64,000 nucleotides of DNA, from positions 392,151 to 456,150 of the forward strand of contig NZ_WJNG01000002.1 of NCBI RefSeq assembly GCF_009649745.1, read 5' to 3'. Every line of letters begins with the position of its first letter. Position 1 is the first letter of the stretch. Shown here in pieces: positions 17,490 to 26,291 of the stretch. The notes below the pieces were generated by a model. That model did no database searches. It saw nothing but the letters and a program-made list of their open reading frames with translations, and was not told the origin of the DNA. Source of the stretch: Aquibacillus halophilus. Lineage in GTDB: Bacteria > Bacillota > Bacilli > Bacillales > Amphibacillaceae. The translations under genes were made by a program, and so were the position numbers.

Positions 17490-17518
17490 TTGATATTATT
17501 CGCCGTATCTTTTACAAT
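17490..17518 (+). promoter_or_regulatory. SigA promoter of araB
   Basis: TTGATA (17490-17495), 17-base spacer, TACAAT (17513-17518). The predicted start is about 30 bases before the araB ATG and just downstream of the AraR operator. Confidence 0.75.
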
Positions 17519-17550
17519 AGATGTATTAATATCTATTGGGGGAAAATCAC

Positions 17551-19149
17551 ATGAGTCTTGATGTAAAGAATGCGATTCAAAGTGGAAAAACAGTACTTGG
17601 TATTGAACTTGGTTCAACACGAATTAAAGCAGTTCTCATTGGAGAAGATAATGTGTCCATCGCTTCTGGTAGCCATGATTGGGAAAATAGTCATGTCGAC
17701 AAAATCTGGACCTATAGCGAAGAGGAAATTTGGAAGGGTTTACAAGATAGTTATCAAAAGATGGCTAATGATGTTAAACAGCAATATGGAGTCACTTTAC
17801 AAACAGTAGGGGCTATTGGTTTTAGTGGAATGATGCATGGATATATGGCTTTCAACAAAGAGGAAAAGCTTTTAGTACCTTTCCGAACTTGGAGAAACAA
17901 TATTACAGAACAGGCGTCCAAAGAATTGACTGGACTGTTTAACTATCAAATTCCTCAAAGATGGAGTATTGCTCATTTATACCAAGCTATTTTAAACGGA
18001 GAAGAGCATATTGGTGACATTGATTTCCAAACAACTCTAGCAGGTTATGTTCATTGGAAATTAACAGGACAGAAGGTTCTAGGAGTTGGTGAGGCCTCTG
18101 GTGTATTTCCGATTGACTTGAATACGAAAAAATTTAACAAAACAATGATTGGTCAATTCAATGAGTTGATCGAATCTAAAAATCTACCATGGAAGCTGGA
18201 AGATATTCTCCCTAACGTTTTGGTCGCGGGTGACAATGCTGGTGTTCTTACAGACGAAGGGGTCAAGCTTCTCGATGTTTCTGGAGAGCTTAAGGTTGGA
18301 ATTCCGCTTTGTCCACCAGAAGGAGACGCAGGGACAGGTATGGTCGCAACAAACAGTGTAGCGAAACGCACTGGTAATGTTTCAGCCGGAACTTCTGCAT
18401 TCGCGATGGTTGTTTTGGAAAAGGATTTGACCAAAGTACATCCAGAACTCGATCTTGTGACCACGCCATCAGGCAATCTGGTAGCAATGGCTCACTCTAA
18501 TAACTGTACTTCTGATTTAAATGCATGGGTAGGATTATTTGAAGAGTTTTCCAAAACAATGGGGATCAAAGTGGACACTGATAAATTATATGAAAATTTA
18601 TTCAAGCAAGCGCTTGAGGGAGATCCCGATGGAGGCGGCCTATTGTCTTATGGCTATCTTTCTGGTGAACACATGACCCATTTTGAAGAAGGGCGTCCAT
18701 TGTTTGTTCGCTCATCCGAAAGCAATTTCAATCTTGCTAATTTCATGCGTGTTCATTTGTTTACAGCGTTTGGCGCCATGAAAATAGGGATGGACATTCT
18801 GATTAACGAGGAAAAAGTAAAGCTCGATGAAATTTTAGGTCATGGTGGAATATTTAAGACAGAAGGGGTAGCTCAAGGTTTCTTAGCCGCTGCACTGAAT
18901 ACTCCTGTTTCTGTTATGGAAACTGCAGGAGAAGGCGGCGCGTGGGGAATTGCACTACTTGGATCCTATTTGATTAACAAAAAGGAAAACGAAACGTTAG
19001 AAGATTATTTAAATGAGAACGTATTTGTAAACCAAGAAGTAAAGACAATGTCTCCTGATCCTAAGGATGTAGAAGGCTTTGAACAATTTATGAAGCGTTA
19101 TACCAACGGACTTGCAATCGAAAGAGCAGCAGTAGATAATCTGAAATAA
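17551..19149 (+). CDS. araB: L-ribulokinase, FGGY family (lactobacillus-type AraB)
   Basis: Phosphorylates L-ribulose to L-ribulose-5-phosphate. The 532-residue protein carries the FGGY ATPase motifs [40 protein letters not shown] and [14 protein letters not shown]. It resembles the ~533-residue ribulokinase of Lactiplantibacillus plantarum (shared [14 protein letters not shown]-type and [15 protein letters not shown] segments) more than the ~560-residue B. subtilis AraB, judged from memory of those sequences. The ATG at 17551 lies 8 bases after GGGGG; a TTG 15 bases earlier overlaps that site. A terminator follows, and araD has its own promoter. Confidence 0.93.
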   Translation: MSLDVKNAIQSGKTVLGIELGSTRIKAVLIGEDNVSIASGSHDWENSHVDKIWTYSEEEIWKGLQDSYQKMANDVKQQYGVTLQTVGAIGFSGMMHGYMAFNKEEKLLVPFRTWRNNITEQASKELTGLFNYQIPQRWSIAHLYQAILNGEEHIGDIDFQTTLAGYVHWKLTGQKVLGVGEASGVFPIDLNTKKFNKTMIGQFNELIESKNLPWKLEDILPNVLVAGDNAGVLTDEGVKLLDVSGELKVGIPLCPPEGDAGTGMVATNSVAKRTGNVSAGTSAFAMVVLEKDLTKVHPELDLVTTPSGNLVAMAHSNNCTSDLNAWVGLFEEFSKTMGIKVDTDKLYENLFKQALEGDPDGGGLLSYGYLSGEHMTHFEEGRPLFVRSSESNFNLANFMRVHLFTAFGAMKIGMDILINEEKVKLDEILGHGGIFKTEGVAQGFLAAALNTPVSVMETAGEGGAWGIALLGSYLINKKENETLEDYLNENVFVNQEVKTMSPDPKDVEGFEQFMKRYTNGLAIERAAVDNLK

Positions 19150-19166
19150 GTGGTTGGAAAAGATAA

Positions 19167-19202
19167 AGTTGCAGGGAGACGGGAACCTCCTGCAGCTTTT
19201 TT
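19167..19202 (+). terminator. Terminator of araB
   Basis: AGTTGCAGGGA pairs with TCCTGCAGCT around a GACGGGAACC loop, followed by six T. It separates araB from the araD promoter. Confidence 0.8.
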
Positions 19203-19256
19203 ATAGGAAACAATTTATTCGTGTATAAACGGAAAAGTTCTCACTCTAATAATTGA

Positions 19257-19270
19257 GGAAAACGCTTACG
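19257..19270 (+). promoter_or_regulatory. cre site (CcpA) upstream of araD
   Basis: GGAAAACGCTTACG fits the cre consensus core AAANCGNTTWC exactly, with mismatches only at the two outer bases. It lies about 27 bases before the -35 box of the araD promoter. Confidence 0.6.
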
Positions 19271-19296
19271 TTTTTTTAAAAAATACAACTTCTTTG

Positions 19297-19325
19297 TTGA
19301 TTGTACGTATCAATTGTATTAATAT
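19297..19325 (+). promoter_or_regulatory. SigA promoter of araD-araA
   Basis: TTGATT (19297-19302), 17-base spacer, TAATAT (19320-19325). The -35 box overlaps an AraR operator, so repressor binding would block polymerase directly. Confidence 0.7.
19299..19314. promoter_or_regulatory. AraR operator 1 of araD-araA
   Basis: GATTGTACGTATCAAT matches 12 of 16 bases of ATTTGTACGTACAAAT and overlaps the -35 box. Confidence 0.75.
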
Positions 19326-19341
19326 AAGACTAAGATATTAA

Positions 19342-19357
19342 TCATATACGTACAAGT
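19342..19357. promoter_or_regulatory. AraR operator 2 of araD-araA
   Basis: TCATATACGTACAAGT matches 11 of 16 consensus bases. Its centre is 43 bases from operator 1, about four helical turns, which suits cooperative binding of two AraR dimers with DNA looping. Confidence 0.7.
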
Positions 19358-19394
19358 GATTATTGAGTATTTTAGGAAAGGTGTTGAAAAGTTA

Positions 19395-20084
19395 ATGTTA
19401 GAAAGCTTAAAAAAACAGGTTTTAGATGCTAATCTGGCTCTTCCAAAATACGGCTTGGTAACTTTTACTTGGGGAAATGTAAGTGGCTATGATAAAGACC
19501 AAGGTTTAGTAGTAATAAAGCCGAGTGGAGTCGCTTATGATGATTTGTCTATAGAAGATTTAGTTGTCATAGATTTAGAGGGTAATGTGGTGGAAGGTAA
19601 GTTAAAACCTTCATCCGATACACTTACACATCTTGTTCTTTACAAAAACTTTCCTACTATTGGTGGTGTCGTACATACCCATTCTCCATGGGCAACTAGT
19701 TGGGCCCAAGCTGGCAAACCAATTCCAGCATTAGGTACTACACAAGCAGATTATTTCTATGGCACAGTTCCGGTGACGAGAAGAATGACAGAAGAAGAGA
19801 TTAACGGAGCATATGAGTTAGAAACTGGTAATGTTATCGTAGAAACTTTTAAAGACATCAACCCGTTAGAACTACCGAGTGTATTGGTTCATAGTCATGC
19901 ACCATTTAATTGGGGGAAAGACCCAAATGAAGCGGTTCACAATGCTGTAGTACTTGAAGAAGTAGCAAAAATGGCTTTACGTACCTATCAGATTAATCCT
20001 GACGCACAGCCAATGGACCAGGTGCTATTAGATAAGCACTATTTAAGAAAGCATGGAGCAAACGCGTATTATGGTCAAAAATAG
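19395..20084 (+). CDS. araD: L-ribulose-5-phosphate 4-epimerase
   Basis: Converts L-ribulose-5-phosphate to D-xylulose-5-phosphate, the last step of arabinose entry into the pentose phosphate pathway. The 229-residue class II aldolase-fold protein has [22 protein letters not shown], the zinc ligands in [13 protein letters not shown] and [12 protein letters not shown], and a C-terminal [14 protein letters not shown]. The ATG at 19395 gives the family length and starts [13 protein letters not shown]; a ribosome site AGGAAAGGTG lies upstream. Followed after 68 bases by araA with no terminator, so the two are co-transcribed. Confidence 0.96.
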   Translation: MLESLKKQVLDANLALPKYGLVTFTWGNVSGYDKDQGLVVIKPSGVAYDDLSIEDLVVIDLEGNVVEGKLKPSSDTLTHLVLYKNFPTIGGVVHTHSPWATSWAQAGKPIPALGTTQADYFYGTVPVTRRMTEEEINGAYELETGNVIVETFKDINPLELPSVLVHSHAPFNWGKDPNEAVHNAVVLEEVAKMALRTYQINPDAQPMDQVLLDKHYLRKHGANAYYGQK

Positions 20085-20152
20085 TAAAACACGTGTTACA
20101 GCGATTTAATTTTGTTATAAAACACTAATCTAGTAATCTAGGAGGAATAAAG

Positions 20153-21640
20153 ATGTCATTAACAAAACCTTATGAATTTTGGTTCGTTACAGGTAGCCAA
20201 AACCTATATGGGGAAGAACCTCTTCACCAAGTAGCAGACAACTCTAAACAAGTGGTAGAAGGCTTAAATACAGAAGGTGAACTTCCATTTAAGGTTGTAT
20301 TCAAATCTGTAGTGAAAACAGCAGCCGAAATTAAACAACTAGCCTTAGATGCAAATACAGATGAAAGCTGTGCAGGTGTACTGACTTGGATGCATACATT
20401 CTCACCTGCAAAAATGTGGATTGCAGGATTAACAGCCTTGCAAAAGCCATTGCTTCATCTTCACACACAATATAATCGGGACATTCCATGGAGCGACATC
20501 GACATGGATTTCATGAACTTAAACCAAGCGGCTCACGGTGATCGTGAGTACGGATTTATTGGAACTCGTATGGATGTTTCAAGAAAAGTCATAGTAGGCC
20601 ACTGGCAAAACAAAGATCTACAAGCAAAATTAGCTAGCTGGATGAGAACGGCTGTAGGTGTGACTGAAGGTTCAAATATTCGTGTAGCTCGTTTCGGAGA
20701 TAATATGAGAAATGTAGCGGTAACCGACGGTGATAAAGTCGAAGCTCAAATCAAATTTGGCTGGACAGTAGATTACTATGGTATTGGTGACTTAGTCGAA
20801 GAAATGAATAACGTAACAACTGCAGAACTAGATGAACTTTATAAACAATATAATGAGCTTTACGATCTACCTGCGGAGGCTAGTGAACCAGGGCCAGTTA
20901 GAGACTCAATCATTGAACAAGGCCGGATTGAGCTTGGCTTAAAGTCTTTTTTAACTAAAGGAGACTATAATGCATTCACAACCAACTTTGAAGATTTACA
21001 TGGTATGAAGCAACTTCCAGGACTTGCGGCACAACGACTAATGGCTGAAGGCTATGGTTTTGCTGGTGAGGGTGACTGGAGAACAGCCGCATTACTGCGT
21101 TTAATGAAGATAATCTCTGGTAACAAAGGAACTTCTTTCATGGAAGATTATACGTATCACTTAGAACCAGGAAATGAAATGATTCTTGGATCTCATATGC
21201 TTGAAATTTGTCCAACTGTTTCAGCAACAAAGCCAAAAATAGTTGTTAATCCGTTGGGAATTGGCGGGAAAGAAGATCCTGCGCGCCTTGTGTTTGACGG
21301 CAAAGGTGGCGATGCAGTAAATGCTTCGTTAGTTGAATTAGGTGGAAGATTCCGCCTAGTAGTCAATGAGGTAAAAGCAGAGCAACCAACGATTGAAACA
21401 CCAAATTTGCCAGTTGCAAAAGTACTATGGAAGCCAGAGCCGTCATTAAGTGAAGCGACAGAGGCATGGATTTATGCTGGTGGTGCGCACCATACTGTTC
21501 TTTCTTTTGACGTGACTACTGATCAGCTATATGATTTTGCGGATATGGCTAAAATCGAAGTGGTTGTTATTGATAAGGATACAAATGTTAGGCAATTCCG
21601 TAACGAGCTAAAATGGAACGAGGCAATTTGGAGAAGATAA
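20153..21640 (+). CDS. araA: L-arabinose isomerase
   Basis: Converts L-arabinose to L-ribulose. The 495-residue enzyme is full length. It shows EFWFVTGSQNLYGEE at the N-terminus, CAGVLTWMHTFSPAKMWI, LHLHTQYNRDIPW, the metal and catalytic region GYGFAGEGDWRTAALLR, GTSFMEDYTYH, and GGAHHTVLSF near the C-terminus. The ATG follows AGGAGG. Gene order araB-araD-araA-araR differs from the araABD-leading B. subtilis operon. Confidence 0.98.
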   Translation: MSLTKPYEFWFVTGSQNLYGEEPLHQVADNSKQVVEGLNTEGELPFKVVFKSVVKTAAEIKQLALDANTDESCAGVLTWMHTFSPAKMWIAGLTALQKPLLHLHTQYNRDIPWSDIDMDFMNLNQAAHGDREYGFIGTRMDVSRKVIVGHWQNKDLQAKLASWMRTAVGVTEGSNIRVARFGDNMRNVAVTDGDKVEAQIKFGWTVDYYGIGDLVEEMNNVTTAELDELYKQYNELYDLPAEASEPGPVRDSIIEQGRIELGLKSFLTKGDYNAFTTNFEDLHGMKQLPGLAAQRLMAEGYGFAGEGDWRTAALLRLMKIISGNKGTSFMEDYTYHLEPGNEMILGSHMLEICPTVSATKPKIVVNPLGIGGKEDPARLVFDGKGGDAVNASLVELGGRFRLVVNEVKAEQPTIETPNLPVAKVLWKPEPSLSEATEAWIYAGGAHHTVLSFDVTTDQLYDFADMAKIEVVVIDKDTNVRQFRNELKWNEAIWRR

Positions 21641-21650
21641 TCAAGTATAT

Positions 21651-21681
21651 GCAGAGATTTATACAAATCTCTGCATTATTT
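21651..21681 (+). terminator. Terminator of araD-araA
   Basis: Perfect 10-bp stem GCAGAGATTT / AAATCTCTGC with a 4-base loop, then ATTATTTTTAT. araR downstream therefore needs its own promoter. Confidence 0.85.
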
Positions 21682-21760
21682 TTATTGATAGTGCTAGTTC
21701 GATCTCGGTAGATAGCAAGTAGTCATATATGAATGATATAATATACGGATTAGTATAGAG

Positions 21761-22882
21761 GTGATAAACATTCAAACAAAATATAATATTGTGAAGCAAG
21801 CAATTATGTCAAAAATACTAGATGGTACTTATCAGCCGCATCAGAAAATTAACTCGGAAAGTGAAATGATGAAACAGTTTGGAGTTAGTCGTCATACTGT
21901 TCGTCTTGCAATAGGAGACCTCGTAAATCAAGGTTGGCTATATAGAGAACAAGGTGCGGGAACCTTTTGCGCTGATCGTTCAAAGGATGAAAACACGGCG
22001 ACTGGTGTCAATCAAAAGAATATTGCGCTTATTACGACGTACATTTCTGATTATATTTTTCCCTCGATCATCAGAGGTGCCGAATCTTACTTAAGTCAGC
22101 ATGGATATAATGTTACTTTATTTAGTACAAACAACGACCACGAAAAGGAAAGAAGGTTTCTAGAAACGATATTAACTCAACATTTTGATGGAGTTATCGT
22201 TGAACCAACTAAAAGTGCCTTATCGAATCCCAATATTAACTACTATTTAAATTTTGAAAGACAAAACATCCCCTATATTATGATTAATGCTTATTATGAT
22301 GAGTTAGAGCCACTTAGCATTTCGTTGGATGATGAAAAAGGCGGTTTTATTCAGACGGAGCATCTGATTGAATTGGGACATACAAATATAGTCGGGTTAT
22401 TTAAAAATGATGATTTACAAGGCAAAAATCGGTTGAAGGGTTATCTGAAGGCCCATCGGACACATGGCATAGTAATTAACCCAAATAGCATCGTTACGTA
22501 TAACACAGAAGAAAAGTTTGACAAACCAGTAGAAGCACTAAGACAGATATTATCCGTAAGTAAGAGCGAAAGTCCAACGGCTATCGTTTGTTACAATGAT
22601 GAACTAGCACTCAAACTACTAGATGTCATTCGCGAAAGAAATTTACAAGTCCCTGATGACATCTCGATTGTAGGTTTTGATGATTCCTTTGTCGCGAGTG
22701 TTTCGGAAGTGAAATTAACAACGATAAAGCATCCTCAAAGTGATATGGGTGAAATGGCGGCGAAAATGATCCTTGACCTAGTGAACGTAGGAATAGGTTC
22801 ACAAAAGAAATCACGTGACACTGTCAAATCAGTTATCCTAAATCCAGAATTGATCATCCGTAATTCTACTAAACAAAAGTAA
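21761..22882 (+). CDS. araR: Arabinose operon repressor AraR (GntR-LacI chimera)
   Basis: Residues ~8-70 form a GntR-type winged helix (SESEMMKQFGVSRHTVRLAIGDLVNQGWLYREQGAGTF). The rest is a LacI/periplasmic-binding-type effector domain that should bind L-arabinose (IALITTYISDYIFPSIIRG, SIVGFDDSFVASVSEVKLTTIKHP). Length and motifs match B. subtilis AraR. It would release the GTACGTAC operators upstream of araB and araD when arabinose is present. The GTG at 21761 lies within the AGAGGTGAT ribosome site; the best-spaced codon is ATT at 21770, which would give a start beginning M-QTKYNIVKQ. A terminator follows directly. Confidence 0.93.
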   Translation: MINIQTKYNIVKQAIMSKILDGTYQPHQKINSESEMMKQFGVSRHTVRLAIGDLVNQGWLYREQGAGTFCADRSKDENTATGVNQKNIALITTYISDYIFPSIIRGAESYLSQHGYNVTLFSTNNDHEKERRFLETILTQHFDGVIVEPTKSALSNPNINYYLNFERQNIPYIMINAYYDELEPLSISLDDEKGGFIQTEHLIELGHTNIVGLFKNDDLQGKNRLKGYLKAHRTHGIVINPNSIVTYNTEEKFDKPVEALRQILSVSKSESPTAIVCYNDELALKLLDVIRERNLQVPDDISIVGFDDSFVASVSEVKLTTIKHPQSDMGEMAAKMILDLVNVGIGSQKKSRDTVKSVILNPELIIRNSTKQK

Positions 22883-22916
22883 GCAGTTTGTCTTCAAGGA
22901 GACAATCTGCTTTTTT
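22883..22916 (+). terminator. Terminator of araR
   Basis: 11-bp stem GCAGTTTGTCT / AGACAATCTGC (one mismatch) followed by six T, directly after the stop codon. Confidence 0.88.
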
Positions 22917-23021
22917 AATTATCTTTTATATAAAACAGTATCTGAACATGGACAGTCGCCCTTCCAATTTATTTATGCATACATAGGTTGATAGTATAGC
23001 AATTGAAAGGAGGCTAATTAT

Positions 23022-23129
23022 ATGAGTGCAGGATATAGCTATGGCGGAGGATTTGCGTTAATCGTTGTATTGTTTATTCTTCTAATCATTGTTGGAACTT
23101 CCTATGTAGGTGGCTATGGCGCATATTAA
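23022..23129 (+). CDS. YjcZ-family sporulation peptide
   Basis: A 35-residue peptide: Gly/Tyr-rich N-terminus ([18 protein letters not shown]), one hydrophobic helix, and a GGYGAY tail. This is the pattern of the small YjcZ-type proteins of Bacillaceae, linked to the spore coat or late sporulation. AAAGGAGG lies 8 bases before the ATG, and a strong terminator follows 11 bases after the stop, so the short frame is a real gene. The exact role of the family is unclear. Confidence 0.88.
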   Translation: MSAGYSYGGGFALIVVLFILLIIVGTSYVGGYGAY

Positions 23130-23140
23130 TAAGTAAAAGA

Positions 23141-23180
23141 GAGGTATTACAGGAGTGTTGACTTCTGTAATACCTCTTTT
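23141..23180 (+). terminator. Terminator of the YjcZ-type gene
   Basis: Perfect 12-bp stem GAGGTATTACAG / CTGTAATACCTC followed by TTTT. Confidence 0.88.
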
Positions 23181-23375
23181 GATTTAAGTTGAAAAAGTCT
23201 GATTCGCACCAATTTATTGGATTTTCTCCTAAAGGTTTGAATGATTCGCCTCAGAGTTTTAATCAATCCACCCAAAATTCAACCGATTCACCTTATTGAA
23301 TTGTCCTTGGGATAGTACATTTCCTAGACGGATGCATAGGATAGTTTGAAGAATCTGTGAAGGGAATGAGTAAAC

Positions 23376-23936
23376 TTGTACTATGTACCTTATATGTATA
23401 GCAATCCATGCGCCCAGTATATGCCGGCAACTAATTATTATGGAGGACAGCCTGCTTACTGGCCCTATCCCTATAATGGTGGACAGGTGCGACCGTCTGA
23501 CTATTTACCAACTAAAGCTAATGGGCCAGTCGCATTAAAAGATTATGGTGAACAGCCATTTGTCGTAAATATTGAACAGGCTACTAAGCAAAACGAAACG
23601 TTTCGAACTGCCTTATGGACCGGGAAAAATTTGCAAGTCACCTTAATGAGCATTGCTGTTGGGGATGATATCGGTTTAGAGCTTCACCCTGATGTGGATC
23701 AATTTTTGCGAGTGGAACAAGGTCAAGGGTTGGTTCAAATGGGTGATCGCAGGGATCAGCTAAATTATCAAGCTAATGTTGGCACAGACTATGCCATCAT
23801 GGTTCCAGCGGGTAAATGGCATAACGTAATCAATACAGGTAATACACCTTTAAAACTATACTCAATCTATGCGCCACCTGAGCATCCATTTGGTACCGTT
23901 CATCAAACAAAAGCAGACGCGATGGCATCGGAATAA
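23376..23936 (+). CDS. Cupin-domain protein with Tyr/Pro-rich N-terminus
   Basis: A 186-residue protein. Residues 1-40 are rich in Tyr, Pro, Asn and Gly (YYVPYMYSNPCAQYMPATNYYGG), as in spore-coat proteins. Residues ~75-175 form a single cupin barrel: VGDDIGLELHPDVDQFLRVEQGQG (metal-binding His/Glu motif one) and VPAGKWHNVINTGNTPLKLYSIYAPPEHP (motif two). The TTG start lies downstream of AAGGGAATGAG; no in-frame ATG is better placed. A spore-coat role is possible from the N-terminus and the YjcZ neighbour, but this is inference. Confidence 0.82.
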   Translation: MYYVPYMYSNPCAQYMPATNYYGGQPAYWPYPYNGGQVRPSDYLPTKANGPVALKDYGEQPFVVNIEQATKQNETFRTALWTGKNLQVTLMSIAVGDDIGLELHPDVDQFLRVEQGQGLVQMGDRRDQLNYQANVGTDYAIMVPAGKWHNVINTGNTPLKLYSIYAPPEHPFGTVHQTKADAMASE

Positions 23937-23976
23937 CACGCGCTGTTGATCGGAATACAAGTAATCTTTTTTAAGA

Positions 23977-24026
23977 TAAGGTCAGGGCCAATAAATGACA
24001 GTTGTTTATTTGTGTTCCTGACCTTA
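23977..24026. repeat. AGGTCAGG palindrome, related to the 6228 element
   Basis: 10-bp perfect inverted repeat TAAGGTCAGG / CCTGACCTTA around a 30-base loop that has its own short stem. Same arm as the BMC-operon terminator but without a T run. It may end the cupin transcript. Confidence 0.7.
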
Positions 24027-24147
24027 TGCTGAGTCAGTTGTCGAATCAAGCTAGCGCAGGGGAAAAAAAACATGAGTCGACCAAAAGACTTTCCGTCTCA
24101 ATCGTATTGAAATAGTATATACTGCTACGAATTAATATTGGTTCAGG

Positions 24148-24168
24148 AGGGACAACAAACCTGTCCCA
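24148..24168. repeat. Degenerate GGGACA/TGTCCC unit
   Basis: AGGGACAACAAACC followed by TGTCCCAATG. It lies in the tract where the PAP2 gene has lost its 3' half. Confidence 0.6.
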
Positions 24169-24309
24169 ATGTACCTCATTTATCAGTTTTATCGTGGAAT
24201 CGATGGACAAAGAATTGTTGGATGCTCCGAAATGGGCGTACATGATATTTGGTTCTCCATTCTGACCACTCTAAGGCTAAAATACAAAGAGTCATCCATG
24301 CTGCACCCG

Positions 24310-24699
24310 CTAAATAGGATTAATCGAGGGTCTTCCTCTATCGTAATGATGCTTTAGTATTTTTGTAATAGTGCCTCCTCCGGCAATAGCTACTATAAAA
24401 GCAACAATCCCCCACTTATCTTTTGCTCTAAACCAGAGTAGGAGAATAACCAAAATAGACATGGTTGTTAAAAACCAAACGGATCCTAATTCTGTTATGA
24501 AAATCATTAATTGATCGAGTGAATCCGTTTCAATCGTTTTCAATAACTCTATAATAGCGGAATCAAATGTTCTAATTTCATTCGCTAGTAAATTTTCTCC
24601 CATTTCCACAAAAATATAAGTGAATAGACTAATAATAACTAGTCCGATAATTAGGACTATGATTGGGAAAGTTAACTTTTTTATTAGTTGTTTGTCCAT
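24310..24699 (-). pseudogene. PAP2-family phosphatase, truncated after the first active-site motif
   Basis: 129 residues with an N-terminal membrane anchor (LTFPIIVLIIGLVIISLF), the PAP2 pattern FDSAIIELLKTIETDSLDQLM and TELGSVWFLTTMSILV, and the first motif in TKILKHHYDRGRPS. A stop follows at INPI. The PSGH and SRxxxxxH motifs that hold the catalytic histidines are absent from the next ~250 bases in any frame, so the enzyme cannot be active. The start has GGAGAG upstream. The 3' loss lies next to a degenerate GGGACA repeat unit (24148). Confidence 0.8.
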
Positions 24700-25127
24700 T
24701 TTTCACTCTCCTGTACAAACATAAGCAGTTTGTCTATTAAACCCAATGCGCATGTACCACATTTTGCCCTGATGAATTCCATTTATTCTTTTGCTGAGAA
24801 ATCGAAGTGGGATAGCAACCCTTAGCCTCTGCCCCATTAAGCAGGATTTTAACTAGTGAAAGTCGAAGTATGATTATAAGAGCACTAATATCCGAAATAT
24901 AATTAGGAGGTGTTTTGTCGATAAAAACCTCACCCCAAGATTAACTTCCTATGGTTCTACTACTACACTTCAGCACTACCACTAATCCGTAACTTACTAC
25001 TTCGAACAATCAGACATGGAAATGTTTCATCCAAGGTTCTTTTATAAGCAATAATTGTGTACAAATTATACATGTAACTCTGATGTAACTTTGATTTGCT
25101 TTTATATAAAAAGGAGGGTGATTTTGT
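24700..25127. other. Intergenic region before the methylcitrate genes
   Basis: About 430 bases with stops in all frames. Nothing recognisable except AT-rich promoter-like sequence just before mmgD. Confidence 0.45.
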
Positions 25128-26243
25128 ATGTCTACTGAACAAACGTTTTATCCTGGTTTAGACGGCGTGATTGCATCTAAAACTGATATATCCTTTTTAG
25201 ATGTTGAAAATGAAGAAATAGTGATCCGTGGTTTTGATTTAATTGAACTATCTAAAAAAGTGACGTATCTTGATTTGGTCTATCTATTAATGAACAATCA
25301 ATTACCGAATAGGGAAGAGCGCGATTCCTTAGATCAAGAACTGAGAAAAGAGTACTGGATACCAAAGGAACTGTCGTCTATTTTGAAATTGCTTCCAAAT
25401 CAAACTGATTCGATGGATGCGCTAAGAACAGGTATATCGATTCTTGCTGGTTTTGAAAGTGAATTAGATGATATTTCTATAGAAGCAAACCGGAGAAAAA
25501 CGATTCGATTGCTAGCAAAGGTTCCTTCTATTGTTGCTAACAGTTATCATGCTAAGATGAACAGTCCAATGATAAGTCCACGTAATGATTTGTCTTATAG
25601 CGCGAATTTTCTTTATATGATCACAGGCAAGGAACCAACTCAGTTAGAAATGAAAGCGTTTGATCAAACATTGATGGTATATAGTGAGCATGAAATGCCA
25701 AACTCAACTTTTACAGCACGAGTCATTGCTTCGACAACGTCCGATATGTATGGGGCACTGACTGGATCTGTTGCTTCACTTAAAGGGAAGTTGCATGGCG
25801 GAGCGAATGAAGCTGTAATGGAAATGCTTTTAGAAGCGAAAACTGAAGAAGGCATGGAAATGCTTATTATGCAAAAATTGCAAAACAAAGAAAGAATTAT
25901 GGGCTTTGGCCATCGCGTTTATATGAAAAAGATGGACCCACGTGCCAATTTAATGAAGGAAGCATTACTAGAATTGGTTGAGACAAAGGGTAATAAAGAA
26001 TTATACGACATGTGTGTCATTGGTGAAGAGGTTATGAAACGAGAAAAGGGACTTTATCCTAACCTTGATTACTATGCTGCACCAGTTTATTATCTGCTTG
26101 GAATTCCAATCAATTTGTACACACCGATTTTTCTTGCGGCTAGAACAATTGGAATTTGTGCCCACGTAATCGAACAGCATGCCAATAACCGTTTATATAG
26201 ACCGCGTGTTGACTATACAGGACCTAGAAATTTACATCCCTAA
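25128..26243 (+). CDS. mmgD: 2-Methylcitrate synthase / citrate synthase family
   Basis: Condenses propionyl-CoA with oxaloacetate. The 371-residue protein has the citrate synthase active-site sequences LKGKLHGGANEAVMEML (first His), GFGHRVYMKKMDPRA (second His) and NLDYYAAPVYYLLGI (Asp). Length fits the short type I enzyme of Gram-positives. MmgE and PrpB homologues directly downstream indicate the methylcitrate role rather than TCA-cycle citrate synthesis. The ATG lies 7 bases after AAGGAGGGTGAT. Confidence 0.93.
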   Translation: MSTEQTFYPGLDGVIASKTDISFLDVENEEIVIRGFDLIELSKKVTYLDLVYLLMNNQLPNREERDSLDQELRKEYWIPKELSSILKLLPNQTDSMDALRTGISILAGFESELDDISIEANRRKTIRLLAKVPSIVANSYHAKMNSPMISPRNDLSYSANFLYMITGKEPTQLEMKAFDQTLMVYSEHEMPNSTFTARVIASTTSDMYGALTGSVASLKGKLHGGANEAVMEMLLEAKTEEGMEMLIMQKLQNKERIMGFGHRVYMKKMDPRANLMKEALLELVETKGNKELYDMCVIGEEVMKREKGLYPNLDYYAAPVYYLLGIPINLYTPIFLAARTIGICAHVIEQHANNRLYRPRVDYTGPRNLHP

Positions 26244-26291
26244 AACAATTCAAAGTTAGTACACAGCAAAATTTAAAGGAGTGCACAAAGT

